Assembly (NCBI RefSeq): GCF_027595985.1
Contig: NC_073312.1
Span: 4,675,051-4,739,050, forward strand
Direction: 5' to 3'
Length of the DNA stretch: 64,000 nucleotides
Origin: Sorex araneus
Taxonomy: Eukaryota; Chordata; Mammalia; Eulipotyphla; Soricidae
Below are positions 45,062-56,139 of this stretch, piece by piece. A model generated the notes under the pieces. That model was not told the origin of the DNA. It ran no database searches and saw only the letters and a list, made by a program, of their open reading frames with translations. A program made the translations under genes and the position numbers. Numbering within the stretch: the stretch's first letter is position 1; each line of letters begins with the position of its first letter.

Positions 45062-45212
45062 ATTTTATTTGGGGTTGGGGGTGGCCCCCGGCTGAGCTCC
45101 AGGACCTCTCCTGGTGGTGCCCAGGGGACCATGTGGTGCTGGGGACTCAGTCCAGGGTCAGCGACTAGCAAGGCAGGCATTCCCCCACGCCACTATCTTC
45201 TCCAGCTCCCTC
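45062..45212 (-). mobile_element. Degenerate SINE
   Basis: tttatttggggttgggggtggcc to cactatcttctccagc; an old minus copy. Confidence 0.6.
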
Positions 45213-45412
45213 TAGTCTCCATTTCTCGAACTTTCTATGAATTAATGCTTCAATAAACCAAGCAAAAACTGAAGCACCAATTCTGTCTTGATCTGTTCAG
45301 CAAAAAACAGTGTCACAGGCAATCTACGGAAATACTTTCTGAAAAGTCATGTGAAAAGCGTTCCAACAATAACAGGAGCAATAAAAGATATTTTTTAAAA
45401 AGAAAAACATTC

Positions 45413-45585
45413 TGGGGCTGGAGCGATAGCACAGCGGGGAGGGCGTTTGCCTTGCACGCGGCCGACCCGGGTTCGATCCCCAGCATCCCATATGGCCCCC
45501 TGAGCACCGCCAGGAGTAATTCCTGAGTGTAGAGCCAGGAGTAACCTCTGTGCATCGCCAGGTGTGACCCAAAAAGAAAAAAAAA
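45413..45585 (+). mobile_element. Sor-type SINE, short body
   Basis: Plus copy; target aaaaacattct on both sides. Confidence 0.93.
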
Positions 45586-45639
45586 AAACATTCTAAGTGT
45601 TTTTGTAATTGTCCTTCATGATTCAAAAATGACCAGGTG

Positions 45640-46235
45640 TAAAAAACTAAAGCACGCCGAGGGGCGTGTGCACTTGAGGGCTCTCTGGGCGGCTCTGTCT
45701 CACTGCCCACGTTCGGTGCCCTGGAACCGCCATGTTCGCTGTCGGTCAAGGGCAGGCGACGGAAGGAAGAAGGCCAAACTGGTTGCTCGATCAGTTTATT
45801 TCATTCTCTCTCTCTGCTTTTCTCCCGGCTCTGGATCTCTCTCTGGATCTCTGGATCTGGCCCCCCAACCCACTCTTACCACCTAGTTAAATCTCCCCGG
45901 CATGAGGGGGTTGGAGTGTACACATAGGTGTGGTCACCATCATAGGGTAAGGTTCCTTTCCCTCAGGGGATGCTTCTCCTAGGGCTGACTCCCTTTCAGC
46001 AGGAGGATCCACCCAAGGGTGGAGTCCCATGAGTGTGTTTTTCCTCTCCTCATCCAGCAAACAAATAAGAATTCATAATATTAATCATTTTGTATGGACA
46101 CAATAAGAAATGCATTAAAGCTTATAGAATTACTCTCCTGGGGCCATCTCGATCTCAGACTACAGTGCTCAGGCCAGATCAGTCTTTCCTATCCCTAGCA
46201 GGGTCCTAGTCTCATCATTACTTTTGGATCATGAC
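45640..46235 (-). mobile_element. LTR-like retroelement
   Basis: Second copy of the element at 1395-2550, in reverse. On the minus strand it reads ...aggaccctgctagggataggaaagact...gcctgagcactgtagtctgag...cacctatgtgtacactcc..., then a purine-rich tract with a poly(A) signal AATAAA (tttatt at 45795-45800 on plus). Confidence 0.5.
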
Positions 46236-46239
46236 AGCA

Positions 46240-46375
46240 TTTGTCTATGATCGAGCTCTTACCTGGCAGGAAGCTGACCTGGATTTGATCCTCAGCATCC
46301 CTTTATGATCCCCCAAACCTGCCAGGAATGATCCCTGCCAGGTAAGTGCCCAGTCTGCTGTGCTATGGCTTCTGC
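46240..46375 (+). mobile_element. Degenerate SINE
   Basis: gaagctgacctggatttgatcctcagcatcc and a following truncated body. Confidence 0.5.
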
Positions 46376-46524
46376 CCACAGTGTGCTAGTTCGTTTCTTG
46401 AAGGAACGAGAATACGGTGGTGGGGCTCAGAACTGGGCCTCCCCATGTGCAGCCGTCCCAGCCCTCAGGCCATCTCTGGCCAAGCCTTCCTTTCCTTCTG
46501 ATGAAGCAAAAAAATTTTTTGTCG

Positions 46525-46712
46525 GGGGGCCGGAGCGATAGCACAGCGGGTAGGGCGTTTGCCTTGCACGCGGCCGACCCGGGTTCAATCCCCGGCATCC
46601 CATATGGTCCCCCAAGCACCGCCAGGAGTAATTCCTGAGTGCAGAGCCAGGAGTAACCCCTGAGCATTGCTGGGTGTGACCCAAAAAGCAAAAAAAAAAA
46701 AAAAAAAAAAAA
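46525..46712 (+). mobile_element. Sor-type SINE, short body
   Basis: Plus copy with an A tail of more than 20. Confidence 0.92.
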
Positions 46713-46716
46713 GTTC

Positions 46717-46896
46717 TGGGGCTGGAGAGATAGCACAGCGGGTAGGGCGTTTGCCTTGCACGCGGCCGACCCGGGTTCAAATCCCAGCATCCCATATGGT
46801 CCCCTGAGCACGGCCAGGGGTAATTCCTGAGTGCAAAGCCAGGAGTAACCCCTGTGCATCGCCAGGTGTGACCCAAAAAGCAAAAAAAAAAAAAAA
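46717..46896 (+). mobile_element. Sor-type SINE, short body, in the tail of the previous one
   Basis: Plus copy directly downstream. The A tail plus gttct occurs before and after it, so it used the earlier copy's tail as its target. Confidence 0.92.
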
Positions 46897-47027
46897 AAAG
46901 TTCTTTTTTTTTAAATAACATTCTTGTGATTTCTGCTTCTGGCCTTTCCCAATTCCAATTCATCTTGCATACTGTACCCCACGGAAAAAGCGACAAAACA
47001 AAACAAACCCAGAGCGCCCTCAGAGCC

Positions 47028-47340
47028 CGCCTGCCTGGTTCCTTAACAGACGTTCAGAGCCCTCAGGTCCGTGCTGAGGGTTAAGACGCTAAAGGGCCAA
47101 ACCGTGAGGCTGCAGAGACGGCTCGGGAGTTAAGGCGGATCCACGCACCCTACCGGTAAACAGGGGTGCCGAGGGGCCAGAGCGACAGCACAGCAGCTAG
47201 CGTCTGCCTAGCAGGCGGCTGGCCGAGCTTTGACCCCCTGGCCACCCAGAGGGTCCCCCAAGCCCTCCAGGAGTGATCCCTGGGGAGCCAGGACTCAGTT
47301 CTGAGCACTGCCAAGCATGGCCAAAAAATTTTTTTGGTTG
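47028..47340 (-). repeat. Segmental duplication: OAT intron-1-like sequence, copy 2, inverted
   Basis: The reverse complement matches 62340-62643 almost base for base (for example ttaccggtagggtgcgtgg against ttaccgggagggtgcgtgg). It lacks the retroposed insert of copy 1. It lies upstream, in minus-strand terms, of the three OAT exons, in the order expected for one gene copy. Confidence 0.88.
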
Positions 47341-47424
47341 GCACACATGGGTGCTCAGTTCATGTAACCTGGTACATTTATTTGAAAAATAGAAGGCATG
47401 TTTTCAATTGTTGGTCCATTTATT

Positions 47425-47690
47425 TGAAACATCACTGTATCACTGTATCCCATCATTCATCGATTTGCGGGCACCAGTAATGTCTCCATTCGTCCCAGCC
47501 CTGAGATTTTAACAGCCTCTCCTTTCAAATGGTGCTGTATCAGAGGCTCTTTCAGGGCCAGGGAATGAGACCCGTTATTATTACTGTATTTGGCATATTG
47601 AATACGCCCTGGGAGCTTGCCAGGCTCTGCCATGCGGGCAGGACACTCTCGGTAGCTTGCCGGGTACTCTGAGAGGGACGAGACTGTACA
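47425..47690 (-). mobile_element. Sor-type SINE, extended long body
   Basis: Minus copy: cactgtatcccatcattcatcg..., the extra block (gaggctctttcagggccagggaatgag), then gcatattgaatacgccctgggagc and tagcttgccgggtactctgag. The tRNA-like head is truncated or diverged. Confidence 0.7.
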
Positions 47691-47784
47691 TAAGAGAATA
47701 TTTAAGTGGATCCACCTGGCCTCCCCCAGAGGTGAGACATGGTTCCAGGAAATGGCAAATGTTCCCTCCGTTGGCACCATTGCC

Positions 47785-47915
47785 CCCTTTGACAGACCTG
47801 GGTTCGAGAGATGAACTCCAGCGTCCCTTGGGCCCACCAGGAAAACCTTGGGAGCAGAGAACCAGGATTGAGCGCTGAGTGCTGCTGGGTGTAGCCAAAA
47901 ACCCATTCAGAAATA
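47785..47915 (+). mobile_element. Degenerate SINE
   Basis: acctgggttcgagagatgaac, gagaaccaggattgagcgctgag and gctgggtgtagcc. Confidence 0.5.
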
Positions 47916-47925
47916 AGGAAGCAAG

Positions 47926-48090
47926 GGCTGGAGTGATAGCACAGTGGGGCGGGCCCTTGCCTAAGTTCGATCCCCGGCATCCCATACGGGTTCCCTGAGT
48001 ACCAGGGCTGGTTCTTGAGTGCAGAGCCAGGAATAACTTACCCAGTGGTTCAAGCCCCGCCCCGAAAATCCCCTTCTACCCCAAAATAAA
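47926..48090 (+). mobile_element. Sor-type SINE, short body, diverged
   Basis: ggctggagtgatagcacagtggg head with box B region shortened, cagagccaggaataac body. Confidence 0.7.
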
Positions 48091-48454
48091 TAAAGGCAGA
48101 GTCTTTTGCCCCCGTGCCTGGTTGTCTTCACTAGGGCCCCTCGGAGGGGGTGGGTTGAGTTTCCCTCCCCGCCCCAAGCAGAGTCCCCACAGCTGAAGAC
48201 CTCCAAAACCCAGCCACAGCCATGCTCAAGGTCCCTCTCCACGTGTTCGAATGAGCCTCACACATGAAGGAACCAGCAGAGGAATCCAGGTGTGTAGGAC
48301 CTGGGGCTGAGATCTCCAAGCCTGCTCGGATCAGGACTGGGCCTCTTCCGCCCAGATCCCCCATTTTCCAGTAGCTAGGCAGTCACACCCAGAAACTGCC
48401 CCTGGCGCCCCGTGTAATCCCATCAACGTCCAGAGACCAAGTTCCCGGAAGACA

Positions 48455-48832
48455 TTTTCTATCCTAGTTCTCTCTCTTGGAGAACCTGGCAAGCTACTGA
48501 GAGTTTCCTGCCGCATGGGAGGAAAACTTCCCGTGGTGGTGGTGGTGTATTCATATGCCTGGCAAACTTCCCATGGTGTATTCATATGCCAAAACCAGTA
48601 ACAATGTAACAATGATGAGTCTCATTTCCCTGACCCTGAAAGAGCCTCCAATGCAGCATGGAATCTTTGGGAAGGACAAGTAAAGAGAAGCTTCTAAAAT
48701 ATCAGGGCTATTGGAGACATTACTGAGACCACTCAAGATAAATGGAGACGTTACTGAGACAGCTCGAGAAAATCGACGACCGAAAAAAAGGAAAATTGAC
48801 GACCAACGGGATGATGATGATGATGATGACCC
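48455..48832 (+). mobile_element. Sor-type SINE, extended long body, internally expanded
   Basis: Plus copy with ctctcttggagaacctggcaagc, duplicated gtattcatatgcc segments, the extra block (ctcatttccctgaccctgaaag), duplicated ggagacrttactgaga segments and a (GATGAT)n tail at about 48810-48830. Confidence 0.65.
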
Positions 48833-48859
48833 CAAAAGAAAAAAGAAAATAAATATAAT

Positions 48860-51580
48860 TTTACTTTAGGTGATGGAAACAGAAAGCGCCAGCGCCTGCA
48901 GCCCCAGGTGAGCAGGGACTGGGAGACAGCACCCCCACGTGGCCAGGCTGTGTAAAGACACTTGGCATTCGGATGACGTGTCCTGGTGGTGGTCGGCTGG
49001 GCTGGGGGCTGTCCCTGGTGGTGCCGCCGCCTTCTTCCTGCTCTGCGCGGAGGCGGGTGGGGAATGAGCCTGAACTCGGCCCGTTGGACTTTTCTCGCCG
49101 GCTCCTAGGGACCGAGTGTTTAAAACACCAGCAGGAGCCATTCGAATGAGTGATACATACACAAAGGCTCAGTCCGCTTAGGAAACCGTCTGTAACATAG
49201 ATTTCAGGATTCGCTCTGCTCGTCTGCGCGTTTCTAACGGCCACAGGCGCTTTATTAGCGCCCCGGGCTGCGTTTCGATTAACGCGGGAATGAGATCCCC
49301 GCCCCCGCGTAGGTCCGACCCGCACATCATTGATGAGACGTCTGAGCTAATGAGGCTTCTGCGCCTGCGCCCCAGGACTCAGGCGCGGAGGGGACCGAGC
49401 CGGGCTGTGGCGGGGCTCAGGGCTCGGCCCCGCCCCAGGGAGGCTCCCCCAGGGACCCCCAAGGCTTCCTCTGCTCACAGCATCCTTGGGGCGGGTGGAA
49501 GGGCTGGCTGCTGGGAGCCCCTGGGAAGCACGCAGAGGCCTGCAACGGGACCCCGAGCCCACCCTGGGGGCGTGTATGGGAGGGGGGACTCCTGGCCCCT
49601 ATGAGGACGGGTGACGTCCCGGAGGGTCCCTGCACGGGGAAGAGTCCAGATGAGGGACTTGGCAGAGCTGGCAAGGCCGAGCCAGGCTGTGCTCCCTGTT
49701 CTGTGCTGGGGGCCACTCAAGACACCCCCCCATCCCGGACCGGGATGGAGCCCGGCTGCCACGTGCAACGCACCGCCTTAACCCTTGCACCCTTGCACCT
49801 CCTTAGCCCTTGCACCGCCTTAACCCTTGCACCCCCTCTCGGCTCCCCTCCACGCCCTACCCTCGGGTCTTTAAGACGCTCGGTGACTTAGATTCCCCCA
49901 AGGTCAGTCCCTCAAGCACGGGACCCTCATTTCTGTGCCAAGAGGGGTGCGGGGAGGCAGGACCTAGCGCTCCTGGGGAATCTGCAGGAACCCAGACCCA
50001 GGACGGGATCTGGGGATCTGGCAGGAGCCACTTGCAGGCGCTTTGGTCCAAGGTGCGTGGGACGGCAGGGGGCGCTGTCTGCAAAGGTTTGCTCGGGGCG
50101 GCCCCGAGATCCCTGCGGTGCGCGTGCGCCGGGTGCGGGGCTCGGGGACCAGGGGCGGGGCCTGGGAATAGCGGCCAGGGCCCTAGGGGGCGTGGCCTGG
50201 AGCTTTGGGGGGCGGGGCCTGGGCTCGGATCTGACTCTCGAGGGCGGGGCCTGGGCTTTCGGGGGCGGGGCCTGGGCCCTGGGGCGGGGCCTGGGCTCCC
50301 GGGGGCGGGACCTGAACGGCCCGTGGCCACCTCTGCGGGCCACAGGCCGGGTCCCCGCGCTCTCGGGGCCTTCCGGCAGCTGGTGGCCCGCGTGGGCCTC
50401 GCCGTCCCGCGCGACATGCAGTGCGTTCCGACAAAGGTTGTTTTATTCAGTGCCCCGAGAGGGAGGGAGACTCCGAGAAGGCGGACGCAATCGTCCGCGG
50501 CCACCGCCCCGACTGGCGGGTGTCCGTCCTGGGCTGCTGGCCATCCGAAGGGCCTGTCGCCTTTCTCAGCCCCGCGCGCCCCCTGAGTTCACCCCTCAGA
50601 GGTGGGGCGGATGGGGAGCACCGTGCTGGGGAGCACTACACTGGGGGCACCGCTCCCGGCTGGATGGGGCACCCCATGTCCGGCAGTGGCTGCACCTCTT
50701 CTGGGCTGAGTCTCAGGGCGCGGTCAAGGGCAGCGGTGGTCTGGCGTCCTGGGCGTCCGCTCCCAGGAGTCCTGCCCGGGACCAGCTGCTGGTCTGACCA
50801 GGCTCCTGCACCGCAGGCTGGTTTCTCTTCCACAAAGCCTAGGTTCTAATCTGTTTCTTGCCTGAGGTCCGGGTTCTGACCCGCGCCCCCCCCCCCCGTC
50901 CCCCCCTCCGCCAGGGCTGTCCCTTCCACCAGCGTCCTCTGCCAGGACCCAGCCTGGGGGCCTGTGTGGTCACCTGCTCTCACCGACCTTCCGTCTCTGA
51001 GGGTCTGTTCGCGCCTCAGATCCCCACCGTGAGCCCCAGAGTCTGTGACTCCAGAGACTCATCTGTGCCTGGAGTCTCACTTTGGCCCCAAAGTCAGGAT
51101 AAGGTGACCCCACTTTCTCCCACCTGGGTAGTTTGGTCAGCCGGGCTGGGGTGTGGCCTGGAGCTGCCCCCCACAACTGCCCGGCCCTGACCTCCTGTGC
51201 CGCATGGGGTTGGCCCTTGGGGTTGCTCTCCGGACCCATTAGCGGGACTCTCCGGAGACCAGCAAGGTCCACCTTCGAGGGGCCTCTGCAAAGGGGGGAG
51301 CAGGGAGCGGCAGCCAGAGCACGTCCCTCCCCACCCTTCTGGCCGCCCCCAGACCAGTCGACCCGCTGGGTCCCCAGGGAGCCCCGACCCGGCCCTGACC
51401 TGGGCTCTGAGGGGCAGGAGACGAGGTCCAGGCTGGAGGAATCTGACCTGCTGGCCAGAAAGACTGTGCAGGTGTGAGGGACCTGTGAAAACAGGGCCCC
51501 CAGCTTTTCCCCATCTGAGACCCCACAGAGCCCAGCCCCCGCAAAGGGTAATTCTTCTCTAGGGCAGGGGCAGCCCCTGG
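48860..51580. promoter_or_regulatory. Orphan CpG island with GC-box array
   Basis: About 2.7 kb with almost no young repeats. The core 49260-50520 is CpG-dense. 49100-49420 has balanced, possibly conserved, stretches (gccattcgaatgagtgatac, ggcgctttattagcgccccg, catcattgatgagacgtctgagctaatgag). 50152-50312 has seven GC boxes. I find no recognisable exon. It could be the promoter of an unannotated non-coding RNA, a distal regulatory island, or the promoter end of the inverted OAT copy, though it does not resemble the other OAT promoters. Confidence 0.4.
50152..50312 (+). repeat. Tandem GC-box minisatellite, seven units
   Basis: Seven copies of gggcggggcctgggc or a close variant about 20-33 bp apart (near 50152, 50186, 50208, 50240, 50261, 50281 and 50301). 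Each contains an SP1/KLF-type core. Confidence 0.85.
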
Positions 51581-51589
51581 CCACCAGCT

Positions 51590-51655
51590 CTTCTCAGCTC
51601 TGAGTGCAGAGCCAGGAGTAAGGCCTGAGCAGCGCCTGGTGTGACCCCAAAACAA
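51590..51655 (+). mobile_element. SINE 3' fragment
   Basis: tctgagtgcagagccaggagtaaggcctgagc, gtgtgaccccaaaacaaaac. Confidence 0.65.
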
Positions 51656-52029
51656 AACCCAGCCAACTAGTTTATAGTCTGATGACTGGGAGTGGCTCAA
51701 CGGCGCAGCACATGCCTTGCACGCGTGACGCTCTGCGTTCCATCCCACTGGGAAGGAAAGAACAAAGGAAAGGAAGAGGCCAGTGAACTGAGTTTGCTTG
51801 GGAGGATTGAGTAGGGAAGCGAGAGACTTCACCCACGATCCGCACATCCCACGGAACTCGGACAAGCGGCCGGCGGCACTGAGGATGGGGCGTGTGGACG
51901 GGGCTCCCTCTGGCTGGGCAGCCCGCAGGGGGGTCTCCCTCAGAAAGCTTTCAGAAGAGCAGCAGCCAGAGTTTCTCGACGGGCTTCAGTTTTTAGACGG
52001 GGGAGCGGGAATCACTCATGTGGATTAGG

Positions 52030-52165
52030 GCCGGGGAGAGGGAATGGCAGGCGGGGCGCTTGCCTACACACGGCTGTGAGTCCCCTGGGCGTGGCCAGGA
52101 GTTGTCCCTGAGCACGGAGCCGGGAGTCGCCTGAGCAAGCTGGGTGTGGAGCCCAAACAAGACAA
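52030..52165 (+). mobile_element. Degenerate SINE
   Basis: agggccggggagagggaatggc head, ggccaggagttgtccctgagcac body. Confidence 0.6.
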
Positions 52166-52249
52166 CCACTCAACAAGACAAGGTTGGAGCTTTGCAGACA
52201 GGGACCTCGGGCTGATCCTTGGCACTTCCTGGTTCCCCAAGCTCTTCTT

Positions 52250-53762
52250 GTTTTGTTTTTTTAAATTTTTTTTAATTAATTAAAATTTTAAAAATTTAAT
52301 AAACCACCATGAGGTACAGTTACAGATTTGCAAACTTTTGTGCTTATGTTTCAGTCATACAATGTTCAAGTACCCATCCCTCCACCAGTGCCCCTTCTCC
52401 ACCACCAATGTTCCCAGTATCCCTCCCACCCCCTCCCCATCCTCCCACCCCACCCCGCCTCTGTGGCAGGGCATTCCTTTTTGCTCTCTCTCTCTCTCCT
52501 TTTGGGTGTTGTGGTTTGCAATAGAGGTATTGAGTGGCCATCATTTGGCCTATAGTCTACTTTCAGCAAGCATCTCCCGTCCCGAGCGGGCCCTCTAAGC
52601 ACCCTTTACTTGGTATTCCCTTCTCTATCTGAGCTGCCTTTTCCCCCAGCATGTGAGGCCGGATTCCAAGCTGTGGAGCAAAGCTTCTGGTACTTATCTC
52701 TACTATTCTTGGGTGTCTCCCAATCTGTTACTTTATATTCCACAGATGAGTGCAATCTTTCTATGTCTGTCCCTCTCTTTCTGACTCATTTCACTTAGCA
52801 TGATACTTTCCATGTTGATCCACTTATATGCAAATTTCATGACTTGATCCTTTCTAATAGCTGCATAGTATTTCATTGTATAGATGTACCAAAGTTTCTT
52901 TAACCAGTTATCTGTTCTTGGGCACTCGTTTTTTTCCAGATTCTGGCTATTGTAAACAGTGCTGCAATGAACATACAAGTGCAGATGTCATTTCTACTAT
53001 ACTTTTTTGAATCTCAGGGATATATTTCCAGAAGAGGTATTGCTGGGTCAAATGGGAGCTCAATTTCTAATTTTTTGAGAAGCGTCCTATGGTTTTCCAA
53101 AAGGACTGAACCAGTCAGCATTCCCGCCAGCAGTGAAGGAGGGTCCCTCTCTCCCCACATCCTCGCCAACACTGGTTGCTTTTGTTCTTTTGGATGTGGG
53201 CCAGTCTCTGTGGTGTGAGATGATATCTCATTGTTGTTTTGATCTGCATCTTCCTGAAGATTAGTGATGAAGAACATTTTTTCCATGTATCTTTTGGCCA
53301 CTCGGATTTCTTCTTTGAGAAAGTCTCTGTTCATTTCATCGCCCCATTTTCTGATGGGGTTGGATGTTTTCTTCTTGTAGAGTTCAACCAGTGCCTTATA
53401 TATCCTTGATATCAGCCCCTTATCAGATGGATATTGGGTGAATATCCTTTCCCATTCTGTAGAATGTCTTTGTATTCTGTTCATGGTATCTTTTGAGGTA
53501 CAGAAGCTTCTTAGTTTAAGATAGTCCCATTTGTTTATCTCTGTTTCCACTTGCTTGGTCAGTGGTGTGTGATCTTTTAAGATACCTTTAGCTTCAATCT
53601 CATGCAGGGTTTTGCCGACCTTGTCTTCAATGTACCTTATGGATTCTGGTCTGATATTGAGGTCTTTAATCCATTTTGACCTGACTTTTGTGCATGGTGT
53701 TAGGTAGAGGTCTGAGCCCATTTTTTGGCATGTAGCTCCCCAAGCACTTCTGGGGGGCAACT
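52250..53762 (-). mobile_element. LINE-1, 5' truncated, with ORF2 C-terminus and 3' UTR
   Basis: Minus-strand L1. The T-rich tail lies at 52258-52300, the 3' UTR to about 52730, then ORF2 coding. An open frame 53760-53014 encodes ORF2 C-terminal sequence with NKWDYLKLRSFCTSKDTMNR, IFTQYPSDKGLISRIYKAL and KKTSNPIRKWGDEMNRDFLK. A frameshift near 53014-52978 joins it to the last piece (WLKKLWYIYTMKYYAAIRKD, then KWINMESIMLSEMSQ). Fully 5' truncated, so not mobile. Confidence 0.92.
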
Positions 53763-53808
53763 TTCTTTCTTTTCTCTCTTTCTTTCTCTCTTTCTTTCTC
53801 TCTTTCTC

Positions 53809-53870
<62 letters not shown>

Positions 53871-53889
53871 TTCCTTCCTTCCTTCCTTT

Positions 53890-53963
<74 letters not shown>

Positions 53964-53992
53964 TTTCTTTCTCTCTCTCTTTCTTTCTTTGC
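53762..53992 (+). repeat. (TTTC)n tetranucleotide tract
   Basis: About 230 bp of ctttctttctttc with ttcc and ctct variants; the other strand is pure purine. Confidence 0.95.
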
Positions 53993-54029
53993 TTTAGGAA
54001 GCTCTGTTTTACTTACGTTGATGCTAGTT

Positions 54030-54120
54030 TCTTTCTTCTTCTTCTTCTTCTTCTTCTTCTTCTTCTTCTTCTTCTTCTTCTTCTTCTTCTTCTTCTTCTT
54101 CTTCTTCTTCTTCTTCTCTT
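54030..54120 (+). repeat. (TTC)n trinucleotide tract
   Basis: About 29 uninterrupted ttc units, apparently grown from the poly-T tail of the adjoining minus SINE. Confidence 0.95.
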
Positions 54121-54289
54121 TTGCTTTTTTGGTCACACCTGGCGATGCACAGGGGTTTACTCCTGGCTTTTGCACTCAGGAATTACTCCTGGCGGTGCTC
54201 AGGGGATCATATGGAATGCTGGGAATCGAACCCGGGTCGGCCAAGTGGAAGGCAAATACCCTCCCCTCTGTGCTTTCGCTCCAGCCCCA
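54121..54289 (-). mobile_element. Sor-type SINE, short body
   Basis: Minus copy, ttttgcttttttggtcacacctggcg to cgctccagcccc. Confidence 0.9.
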
Positions 54290-54299
54290 TTCATTTTTT

Positions 54300-54445
54300 T
54301 TTTACCGTTACAAGCGTTCATGTTTGTGTTTCAGTCATACAATTATCGAACACCCATCTCTCCACCAGTCACATTCTCTACCACCAGTGTCCCGAGTATA
54401 CCCCCCACCCCGGTTTCCAGCCCTTCCCCTGCCTCTATGGTAGAC
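54300..54445 (-). mobile_element. LINE-1 3' UTR fragment
   Basis: gtttgtgtttcagtcatacaattatcg and cacccatctctccaccagtc match the 3' UTR at 52350-52400. Confidence 0.7.
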
Positions 54446-54779
54446 AATTTCAGGGGGGCAACTTTCAATCACTGATCCGGGAGCAGCCCCCAGGCTACAG
54501 AGTGGCACCGAACAGAATCAATGGCTTTGCCTTTTCCTGTGCCCTGGTGTGCCGGGTGCGGAGGGAAGGGTCTTTGCAAGACTTGCAGGGGGGCGGCACA
54601 CCAGGCCTGCTGGAGGTCGCAGTATTTTGGCACTGGGATCCTAACGGCAGATGTGAGACGGGGCTGGGGATCGAACTCATGTCCTCGTGCGTGGAAAGCT
54701 GATTCTCTCACTGAAACCCACCCTGGGCCCCCAGAGCCAATTATTACTCCAATTTTTTTTATAGGTAGATAGATTCTTT

Positions 54780-54925
54780 TTTTGGGGGGGTGTGCATGCT
54801 CACACCCAGTGGTGCTTGGGGTTATCCTAGCTCGGAGGGGGCGTCCCAGCCGTGCTCAGGGAAGCTTGCAGCCCCAGGGATTGATACTCGAGCTCCTGAG
54901 GCACAGCCTGGCCTGCACCCCTGCT
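54780..54925 (-). mobile_element. Degenerate SINE
   Basis: gctcacacccagtggtgcttggg and gcttgcagccccagggattg remnants. Confidence 0.45.
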
Positions 54926-54929
54926 TCCT

Positions 54930-55380
54930 GCCCCCTGGCTCCAGAACAGTCTTTCCATTGTGAAATTCCCGGATCTTGGCCTGCAGTGGGAATTCACGTG
55001 GCCCGGGAATCATCTCCTTGTCCCGTGCCACTTGGCTGAACTCGCCTGTGCCAGCTGCCGTCACCGTTCCCACAGGGGCTCCGTCCCCCGCACCCACACA
55101 TGTTCGTGCCGGCTCAGGGGCCGCTGAGGCGTCTTATTTGGGGGCGACTGTAATCTGGGGTGAAGATCTGCTGGCTCTCTCGACCAGCCTTTCTCCCTGG
55201 CGGGCCGCCTGGGCACCCTCTCAAGCACTCAGGCCCGGAGGCCTCCCTGGGAACAAGTCCTTACGGGTGAGGCAGCGAAGGAGGCAGCCAGGCAAGGGAG
55301 CTGAGTAAGCAGACAGCGGTTTCCTGCTCCGAAGAATGAGACTTCTCCCCGCCCCCCTCCTCCTCTGCAGTTGCAACTCT
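54930..55380. other. Unique sequence, no gene seen
   Basis: No recognisable exon or repeat. Confidence 0.35.
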
Positions 55381-55395
55381 GGTTTTTTCTTTTGT

Positions 55396-55582
55396 TGTTT
55401 TTTTGTTTTTTGTTTTTGCTTTTTGGGTCACACCCAGCGATGCTCAGGGGTTACTCCTGGCTCTGCACTCAGGAATTACTCCTGGCGGTGCTTGGGGGAC
55501 CATATGGGATGCCGGGGATCGAACCTGGGTCGGCCGCGTGCAAGGCAAACGCCCTACCCCCTGTGCTATCGCTCCAGCCCCT
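55396..55582 (-). mobile_element. Sor-type SINE, short body
   Basis: Minus copy with (gttttt)n tail; gttgtttttt on both sides. Confidence 0.9.
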
Positions 55583-55596
55583 GTTGTTTTTTTTTT

Positions 55597-55748
55597 TAAA
55601 GCCACACACCGGCTGTTCAGGGTTTACTCCTGGCTCGGCACTCAGGAATCACAGTGCTCGAGGGACCACACGGAATGCCCTGGGTTGAACCCTGAGCGGC
55701 GGTGTGTGCAAAGCCAGCCTTGACGGCTGTACTATCTCTCCAGCCCAA
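55597..55748 (-). mobile_element. Sor-type SINE, short body, diverged
   Basis: aaagccacacaccggctgttcagg to ctatctctccagcc. Confidence 0.75.
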
Positions 55749-55879
55749 ACAACTCTTGTTTACTGTTTGGGTCACACCCTCTGGTGTCCTGCCAAGTGTG
55801 GCCTTTAAGAGGGGGGGGGGAGGTGAGGGTCGGAAAGATAAAAGACCCAGCTGCAGATAAGCTGATCCAACATTTCTTG

Positions 55880-56047
55880 CTTTGTTTTTGTGCCATAACC
55901 GATGAGCGATGAGCGCTTACTCCTGGCTTAGTGCTCAGGGGTCACTCCTGGCAAGACTCAGGGGACCGTAAATGGTGCGAGGGGATCAACCCCCAGCCAG
56001 CCAGATGCAAGGGAAGCGCCTTCCCCACGGTGCTACCTCTGTGGCTC
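55880..56047 (-). mobile_element. Degenerate SINE
   Basis: tttttgtgccataaccgatgagc to gctacctctgtggct. Confidence 0.65.
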
Positions 56048-56139
56048 TTAGTCCTCAATGACTTTCAGCCGTTTACAGACTCAGGGACTCACTGACCCCA
56101 CCAGCGCCTCCAGGCGGATCCTGTGGGCTTCGAGCCACG

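Noticed and set aside
45640-47000. Search for the upstream OAT coding exons (start codon and transit peptide) between exon 44681 and the intron-1 block
   Set aside because: Nothing resembling the OAT N-terminus was seen; the stretch is filled by an LTR-like repeat and SINEs.
49857-50586. 200-260 codon frames in the orphan CpG island as a possible gene
   Set aside because: Repeats of a GPG/GAGPG type come from the GC-box minisatellite. No exon boundaries or known domains.
53666-54175. Lysine-rich 169-codon minus-strand frame
   Set aside because: Translation of the TTTC/TTC microsatellites.
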